DNA from: Klebsormidium nitens
Lineage: Eukaryota > Streptophyta > Klebsormidiophyceae > Klebsormidiales > Klebsormidiaceae
Reading direction: 5' to 3'
Length of the DNA: 64,000 nucleotides
Assembly: GCA_000708835.1 (NCBI GenBank)
Contig: DF237252.1
Span: 43,162-107,161, forward strand
Shown here in pieces: positions 57,201 through 64,000 of the stretch. Numbering within the stretch: position 1 is the stretch's first letter; every line of letters starts with the position of its first letter. The notes under the pieces are model-generated. The model was not told where the DNA came from, did no database searches, and was given only the letters and a program-made list of their open reading frames with translations. The translations under genes were made by a program, and so were the position numbers.

Positions 57201-60200
57201 GTTGGCGCAAGCATTCACCCCAGAAACCATCCTTCGCAGATTGATTTGGTGAACGAGCGCGAGCTGAGTTCCGTCCGGAAGACGATCGAGAGAATCAACT
57301 CGATGGCCAAGGTGCAGCAGGCCGTCAAGGGCAAGGTCGACCTAGACTACGTGCTGGGGGTCGGAGGGTTCGACCTGGAAAGGTGGGATATCACAAAGGC
57401 CGGGCTTCCTTTCAGCCAAGTCGGTTTTATGTGCTCCGTGTCGTACGGTTGGTGCTGAGGTCACCACGATTGGGCTCGAACTGGCGGATAGTAGATGTTG
57501 TGCCGTTGCACAGGCTGGCCTTTTGCCGGGCCAAGTGCTTCGGTTTGTCCTTTCCAAGGTTCGGACGTGATTTTCGCTTGTAAGCGCTGCCGCCCTCTAT
57601 TGAAAGGGTCTCGTTCAGTGGAGGAACTTTTTTGGAACTCGTTCGCTTAGAAACAAGTTCCAGAGCGAACACGCTCACTGCCGTCGACCTTAAGTGCCGC
57701 CTGCGCATCTCTTTTGCAAACGTCACCCCTCTGCTGACGTCAGAATCAAGGAGGCAGTGGACCCAAAAATCCTGGGAGGAGCCGAAGAGCAGCTACAGCC
57801 CCGACCCTCAACGATACCCGCTGTCCTGCTTGTCATTCTTTCCGCTGACGTCACCCTCTCGGCTGACGTCAGAATCGAGGAGCCAGTGGACCCAAAAATC
57901 CTCGAGGAGGAGCTCAAGAGCAGCCACAGCCACGACCCTCAACAATAGCCGCTGTCCTTGTTGTCATTCTTTCCGCTGACGTCACCCTCTCTGCTGACGT
58001 CAGGATCGAGGAGGCGGTGGACCCCAAGTTCTTGGAGGAGGAGCCCAAGAGCAGCCACAGCCACGATCACGATCACCACGACCACGACCACGAACATCAT
58101 CACGACCATGAGCACGCGGGCGATGCGGACGACTGCACAAAGTGCGCCGAGGAGGGGCACTCGCACAACCATGGTAAGACTGCATCTGGTCAAGAACGTT
58201 ATTGTCTTTCTTGTTGGGGAAGCAGATTAGGCAGTTCTGGTTCACGAGAACATGCGGAGTTCTGCTAGGATGGTTTCGTTGTCATGCAAGAGTGCTGAGT
58301 TTGCCGGTTCCGACAAGCATTGTGAATCTGGCGTGCGGCTTTTTGCGGGCAAACAATACCGATTTGGTGCGATTGGGGTAAACAACCAGCACGAATAAGC
58401 AATCAAGCGTCAAGCATCCTAGCGTTTCGGTAGAAAGGGCGGGGAGTGTGCAAGTTCGAAGCTTTTCAGAGCTTGGAGCAGGGTCCCTGTTTGCTTTGAG
58501 GCAGTGGCAAGAAGAGCGGCGTGTCCTTCAAATGAAAGTTCCAACATCACCGACGCTCTTCCATGTAAAACTTCCAACATGACCGATGCTCTTCCATGTA
58601 AATTTTCTAACATCAGAACAAAAGCTCAATATGCCTTTCAAGACCTGGTGGTTGGGGAAGAGGTTAAACCCGGTGGTTAGGAAAACCTCTCTGCGGAACG
58701 CTCTTGATGCAGGCCACCACGACCACGGACACTCCCACGACCACGGCCACGAGCACCACGACCACGTGCATGACGTCGGCATCACGTCAGTCAGCATCGT
58801 GCAGGACGGGGAGCTGGACATTGAGCTGGTGAGCGCTCTGTCTCGTCCTGTTCGGTTATAGTTAACCTCGTAACGAAGTCCTGGAGAGGTTTCGTGATTG
58901 TTGCTTTGTAACAACTCTAGCAGGGGCTTCTTGATTTCCTGCCTTTAAATGCGTCTGTGCCGACCAATGGCTTGTGAGGGCAGCGTTCCGGTCTGATCAG
59001 ATTACTCCCCGCTAGTTCTCGAGGCTGCTTTGCAGTTCTGACGAGCGGATGTTTCTGCACAGTTCGCTTGCGTGGGCTTTTCGACGTGCGGAGTGTTTGC
59101 TTGGGGTTGTGAGCGTCTGCTGTCAGAACCATTACTCCTCCTTTAGTTCGAACCCGTTTTCTCCAACCTCGGCAGTGCCCTACCCTTGCTTCTTTCTTCT
59201 TGCCCAATTTTGATTATCGCTACTGTGTTACCCGCTCCCTTTTTCTTCCTTGGTACACACATATATCACACGCATAGTTTGAACTTAATAGTTTCATCAA
59301 CAAGTTCGTTCAGCTTGTATCCGTAGCCACCAGCAATCTGGTCTATGTCGATCCGCTGTAGCTGTTCAATTCATCTCAGCGCTGTGCATTCGAAACTTGT
59401 ACCGCCACGCTGGCTAGGCTTTGTCGTCGGACTCGAAGCATTAAGCGTCCGATCGCATTCTCAGTCTTTGCTATTTCCAAGATGTTGTTGACCGTCAGTT
59501 TCCCGTCCAGCGCTCGCAATCCGCGTCGTTTTTCCGGGCGCTTCGATTGCTCCACCGGCTTTGCCAGCAGTTCAATTCTGTTTCCGTGCACTGCTAACCG
59601 TCTGATCCGACTGATCCAGTCGCAACTCTCTGCCCAACGTTCCGTCCTCCTCCTGGGCGCTCGTGTCCGTCCGATGGGCCCCCGACAATGTCCACTGACC
59701 GCCCGATGTCCCCTGAGCTTCGCCGGCCGTTCGATTCTCTCTCTGGCCGCTCCTGACCGTCTGTTTCCTCCCAGGTGAACGACTGGCTGAGCGACGTGCT
59801 CTCGTACCACAGCGACGACATATACCGGATGAAGGGCGTGCTCGCAATCCAGGGCAGCAAGGAGCGCTTCGTGTTCCAGGTACGTTGTAGTTGGTGCTTT
59901 TCAAAGCTCGTTTCATATTGGTGACGTTTGATTGTTGTCGAGACCTGTTCGAAGCTCGTTCCATGTTGATCACGTCTAGAAACTTCCGAGCTTTGGAGGT
60001 CAACTGGACTGGACAATGAACAGAATGAACGGCAAGCCCTGGTAAGTACAAGGATGTACAAATGAAGTTTCCCAAGGTTTTTGGAGGTCCTGCCGCGAGC
60101 TCATATTCTGAAAATGCGCAGTGACAAATTTACAAGGACTACAACAAGAAGTCGTTGCCGAATGTCGCCGGCCGGGTTTTGAACGGCTTTACAGCGGGTG

Positions 60201-60921
60201 ACTGGCTGCTCGTCTCGAGTGATTGTCTCGTCCCTTTAAATCCGATGATTCTGTGAGCTTGGCAAGTCGTGAAGAGGGACTCAATACCCTGAGGGAATAA
60301 AGATGGACTCAGGGTTTTGAGTCCCTCTCAATGAACTGCTGCAGCCAGTTAGAGCAAGGACCGGTTCCATAATGTCAACACCTGCCTCCTTTATTGTATA
60401 TAAGCATGCCATTCTCGAAGCTGATCAGAGAGGTACTCATCATTTACTCAGCGCCTCTGCTGCCCTTGCATAGAGAGTTGACTTAATTCATGGATCTCAA
60501 TAGGCATTCATTCGGTCAGCTATGTTGGACTCGTGTGCTTTCAAACAACTGGCGCATCCGGATTTGCATCTAAACATGTCTTAGTTACAAGTTCGTCAGG
60601 CTACCCGAACGCTCCTCAGAACTTCTATGCAACTTGCGCAAGGAAACACTGCTCAGGCCGGCTGGTCGGAAGCATGTCTCTGTCCTCTTGTGTTGCTCGA
60701 GCGGACTACTGGATGAGTGTCGATCTTTGCAGGGCGTTCATGACCTCTTTGAGGGCACTCCTGAACGTCCGTGGAGCAAGGACGAAAAGCGTTTGAGCAA
60801 GATTGTCTTCATCGGGAGGGAGCTCAACGAAGAGTCGCTAAAGAACGGCTTCAAGAACTGCTTGGCCGAGGAAAAGGTTCGTGCCCACGACCCTTATCAT
60901 GCGGTTGACGCGCGCCCCTAG
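54204..60921 (+). CDS. CobW/G3E-family GTPase with His-rich insert, probably plastid, 510 aa
   Basis: Nine phase-consistent exons: 54204-54569, 54930-54995, 55683-55863, 56411-56607, 57240-57382, 58004-58173, 58713-58828, 59775-59879 and 60733-60921. Residues 1 to about 75 are rich in Ala, Ser and Arg, like a transit peptide. Walker A is GYLGSGKT (116-123), the metal-binding CxCC motif is GCMCCTV (Cys 172, 174, 175), then ETTG (202-205) and the G4 motif NKID (269-272). Exons 6 and 7 encode a His/Asp-rich metal-binding insert (residues about 335-395). DWLSDVLSYHSDDIYRMKGV and KIVFIGRELNEESLKN form the CobW C-terminal domain. G3E GTPases such as ZNG1/CobW insert or hand over metals, typically zinc, to client enzymes; a plastid role like plant PTAC17-type CobW is inference. 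Introns before exons 5 and 6 carry decoy copies of the exon starts, and intron 4 carries a short TTAA element. Confidence 0.92.
56752..56895. mobile_element. Short TTAA-type inverted-repeat element in a CobW intron
   Basis: AGTGGGCGT at 56756-56764 is repeated inverted at 56883-56891, the same ends as the element at 25080-25575. The flanks are TCAA and TTAA, a possible target duplication with one change. The 136-bp interior is unlike the longer copy. Confidence 0.6.
57121..57190 (+). repeat. Decoy copy of CobW exon 5's 5' end
   Basis: CAG then a block matching LVNERELSS...MAKV at about 70% identity, 119 bp before the true exon 5 (57240). The copy has a GAGCTC triplication and a frame-breaking TAA/TGA. 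Confidence 0.75.
57733..57948 (+). repeat. Two decoy copies of CobW exon 6's 5' end
   Basis: Acceptors at GCTGACGTCAG precede copies starting at 57744 and 57873; the real exon starts at 58004, so the period is about 130 bp. The second copy keeps phase and reads IEEPVDPKILEEELKSSHSH, then DPQQ and a stop (57946-57948), just where the His-rich insert begins in the real exon. Confidence 0.9.
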
Positions 60922-62193
60922 AGAGCTTGATAAGCGGTCGTCGGGGCTGCAATCGGTTACAGAGCAACCAAAGCAAATACATATAAGAGTGCCTCGAGCA
61001 TTAGGTCAAAGAGGAGAGAAGTCCAGACTGGCCCCCGCTAGATCATCAGACTAGCTCCTGATTTGGGAGGAGGCAGTTGATAATTACAGGTGTGTCATGG
61101 CATCATCGCATGGCGAAGTTCTTACAAGTTACCACGTCCTATGTGCGAGCCAAATATCATTATTGAGCGCTTTCGGAATTCTTGAGCCGGGCAAAAATCT
61201 GGCAAATGCGCCCGCATCTAAATCAGCATGCGCCAACTTGTGATGCAAAATCAACTCATTGCCCATAGAAAGCTCACGGATATGGTATGGTTTGCTTCTT
61301 TTTTGTGTCAAAGCTCGTTGCGTTTACCGCGTGTTCATGCATGCCCAGGAGTTGAGCCTGGAAGGTTCATTACAATTGTTGACCACACACATATACAGCT
61401 AAGATCACGGCGAAAACCCGTACGGTAGTCTCCGACATGGTACTATAGCTGCGATCGCAAGGCCACAATGTATTATCAGACTATGCAGATTGAGTGCCGC
61501 AATTGCATCATTGACGCGCCCAGCATTATAGCTAGACGGTACGGTAAGACTCATCGACTTAAAAGTTGATAACCGGCGTGACTTCTGATGGCGACCGGGC
61601 CTTGCAGCCATGCACGCGTTATAAAGCTTATGATTAGTACAGATCGTAGAGCTTTGACGATCATCGGATCTCATGCTGCCAGTCATTACACATTGAAAAT
61701 TGACTGCGTTTGCAAATATATGCGATATGGATCTGACCACTGCATGGATATGCGCCTTGATCTGAAGCGTCATATACAATTGCCGCCATGCACTGTGACG
61801 ATTCATGGTACATATTGGCAAACAACATGTGCATCCGTACTTCAGGCTAGACGTACTTGGAACGGTCAGAGTCTGCTCTCAAAGATCGACCGATCCCACA
61901 GCCTGAGCTGCCAAGTCGGCTGACAAAACATACATTTGATCCTTCGATTTCGGGGTTCAGATTCACGGTTTGGCAGGTATTGGCCGCCACTGAGACAAGG
62001 GGCCCATCTGGCAGTCTAGCGCCTATCTTACGAAATGTTCAGCTAATGCCTGGCCTTGAAGAAGTGCTGATACCTGACCTCATAGTTCAACGACCTCGTG
62101 CTTATAGAGCCTCTCCAAAACTGGCCGGAAAAATCTACTCAGATCCTCCCGTACAATAAGCTCTGTCAGCATGGGGCAGGTCAACAAGGTATT
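60922..62193. other. Convergent spacer between the CobW gene and the LRR pseudogene
   Basis: No supported gene. The region is AT-rich with palindromic words; short open frames at 61400-62160 have no recognisable motif. Confidence 0.5.
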
Positions 62194-63863
62194 TCAGTTC
62201 GAGGGCTGAAGGGGACCTCTCCGCATCTTCGTCGCTAAATGCAGAACTTTTAAGGAAGACAGCTTAGTTAGTGCGGCCGTGACGCTGCGGTCTATGTAAA
62301 AATTTGCGCAAAACTCCGTGTCTAGCGCCAGGTTTGTGAGGGATGGCAACCTTTGGAGGTCGTCCATTAATTTAAGAAGGCTTGGCAATCCTAGCACATA
62401 CCAATCCAAGCCCTCCCGACCAATCTTCAACCCAACAGTAGCAAGGGACTCGTGTGCCCCCTGCAACTCTAAACCGAGGTAGCCCAGCGAACGCACGTTC
62501 AGGGTCCTCAAAGAAGGGCACGTGATCTCGACTGTGGCTGGCAGACATTCTTCCGGACTCTGGTAGCCTGAACCCCAGATCAAGGTCAACTCTTCCAGAT
62601 CCTCCCAGCCCCTAAACACAAACCCCAACAGGTCCTTTTCCTCCGCACCTAGTTCGCACTCAAGCTTCCTCAAACGCCTACTGAAACCAGACTGGCAGAA
62701 AAGGATTGACAGGTCCCTGGTCTCTTCATCCGCAAGAGTTGTGGGGGATGCCTCTACCTTGAGGTCAGTCAAAGTTGGCGGGGCCGCTTCGGCGATGCAG
62801 TTGAGGACTTCGGCCCACTCTTCATGCGCCCCTTCCTTTTTGTTGGACCAGAGGTCAAACGCTAGGCTTCTTAGACTCCTACATTTGCCTAGCACAGACA
62901 CCATCTGCGCCCCAAAGTGGCTTGCGCTACCACGATTCAATCCAACTAGTGTCAAAGACTTGAGACACTCCAGCCGGGGAATCGAAGACAGGTCAAGGTC
63001 TGGGGTGTCAACATGCCACGGTCCTCCGATCGAGACGTCTAGAGTCCGCAAGCTCCTCGCAAGCGCTGTGGTCAAGGGGATTGTTGTTACCAAAGATGGT
63101 CCTACGATGGACAGCGTAAGGGACTGGACTGGAGGGATCCCTTGGAAGAACACCCCAAGGCTAGCATTCCCAAAGAGGTCCAAGGTCATGTCGTCGTTGC
63201 AACCGAACAAAGTGTTTACTCCCACCTCCAGACTTTGCAGTGCTGGACACTTTGCCGCGGAGACCGCCCGACACAGGAGGGGCATCGAGCAGAGGTTGTT
63301 GACTTCCAAGGAGAGACTCTCCAAGGAGAGACTCTCCAAGGTGGAGAGGTCAGCCTCGCATAGCTTACGGAGCTGCTCGTCTTCCAAGAATGTGATACCC
63401 TGGAACTTGACCTCTTTCAGCGGCAGCAAAACTTGCCCAGGGTCTGGTAACCTCCCAACATTAGTCATAACCAAAGGCCCACACCCGACGCTTTCCATCA
63501 AGGACAGAGACTCGGCTTCCTGAGGGAAAAATCCCTCCTTGTCCTGCTCATAGTACCGTTCAACGCTTGTGAACACCACGTGTGTTGTAATTTGGCCCAC
63601 ACGCGACTAAACGGAAGCTCCCCTGAGCTAAGCCAATTTCTCTGCCCCACGCCGACAACAAGTCTTTGCACGTTAGGGAAGAGCCTCGCTAGATACGGGA
63701 CGTATTCAGGCCTCCACTTGCCATTGAGAGGGATTGAGGGCTTCACTTGTCGGACCACACTGGAAATGTCTAGTGATGTGACGGCGGCAAAACACAGCGG
63801 TGCTTGCTCAAGCTGCCGCTCGGAGCATTGCAGGCGCAAATGCTTTCGCGTACGCCGCTCTGC
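62194..63863 (-). pseudogene. LRR protein gene, frameshifted and 5'-truncated
   Basis: A 467-codon intronless frame (63600-62194) is a run of leucine-rich repeats (LESLSLEVNNLCSMPLL, LKSLTLVGLNRG, LRKLECELGAEEKDLL, LTNLALDTEF), probably an F-box/LRR or similar plant-type protein. Its natural upstream part (LCFAAVTSLDISSVV, YLARLFPNVQRLVVG) lies in another frame up to about 63863; the frames meet at CGCGTGTGGGCC near 63600, where an extra GT would explain the shift. Further upstream the sequence becomes reverse-transcriptase sequence on the other strand, so no F-box or start is left. A short 15-bp duplication at about 63305-63340 gives SLESLSLE. An assembly error could mimic the frameshift. 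Confidence 0.65.
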
Positions 63864-63865
63864 AG

Positions 63866-64000
63866 ACTGAGCACGAACGGCACGTACGCCAAGCTCTCGA
63901 AATCCTCCGACAGAATCACTTTTACGTTTGTGCCGCCAAGTCCCGATTTTTCCAGGAGGAAATTAAATTCTTGGGACATATTGTCGGAAAGGATGGATTC
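63866..64000 (+). mobile_element. Ty3/gypsy retrotransposon reverse-transcriptase fragment, truncated by the window
   Basis: The plus frame reads EHERHVRQALEILRQNHFYV then AAKSRFFQEEIKFLGHIVGK, the signature end of the palm region of Ty3/gypsy reverse transcriptases (HV..VL..L....y....KC.F....v.FLGH.vs..G). The frame is open to the window edge, so RNase H and integrase may follow. The catalytic YxDD should be to the left, but the match ends near 63866, so the element is truncated here at its 5' side. Confidence 0.85.

Noticed and set aside
62741-63523. 260-codon plus-strand frame
   Set aside because: Antisense shadow of the LRR coding sequence.
63770-63979. Minus-strand frame that looks like a BTB-type N-terminus of the LRR gene
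   Set aside because: The plus strand of the same DNA is a clear Ty3/gypsy reverse-transcriptase match, so the minus frame is its shadow.
1-64000. CRISPR array, operon or bacterial island
   Set aside because: All recognised genes are intron-rich and plant-like; no regular short direct repeats with unique spacers were seen.

Overview
This is a eukaryotic nuclear window from a green plant or streptophyte alga; a Klebsormidium-like charophyte is my best guess, by inference only. The genes are rich in introns, with donors mostly GTGAGN or GTAAGN and acceptors mostly CAG. Exons are GC-rich and introns and spacers less so. The protein set is plant-like: a NAP1 ending in CKQQ, mitochondrial small heat-shock proteins, a cytosolic GOLD-domain protein, a CobW-type G3E GTPase with a His-rich insert and a transit-like N-terminus, a membrane sensor histidine kinase and F-box/LRR proteins. 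Exon coordinates below were read by eye from splice consensus and reading-frame continuity; they were not computed.

Layout. 455-6026 (minus): histidine kinase whose 3' end lies beyond the left edge. 6027-8883: spacer with palindromes. 8884-14811 (minus): GOLD-domain protein, 11 exons. 15654-20715 (plus): F-box/LRR protein, 6 exons, divergent from the GOLD gene. 20716-22764: spacer with a 198-base N gap. 22765-31904 (minus): three related genes for an unrecognised multi-pass membrane protein (one clean, one with a frame problem, one decayed), with a 0.5 kb inverted-repeat element carrying a tRNA-like relic between copies. 33404-36530 and 37961-40965 (plus): tandem mitochondrial sHSP genes. 43366-45129 (plus): Cys-rich protein, possibly FLZ-like. 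46725-53256 (minus): NAP1 histone chaperone, 10 exons. 54204-60921 (plus): CobW GTPase, 9 exons, divergent from NAP1, with a 324-bp MITE in the shared promoter. 62194-63863 (minus): LRR gene broken by a frameshift and abutting a Ty3/gypsy reverse-transcriptase fragment that runs off the right edge.

The most striking signal is not a gene. In seven of the multi-exon genes, introns carry ladders of decayed copies of the next splice acceptor plus the 5' end of the next exon. The clearest ladders have periods of about 85-195 bp. All copies I found lie on the acceptor side, upstream of the true exon in the sense of transcription, and I found none beside donors. Several copies keep the CAG and the phase, then reach an in-frame stop. 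This looks like a recurring mode of intron growth and possibly a source of regulated unproductive splicing.
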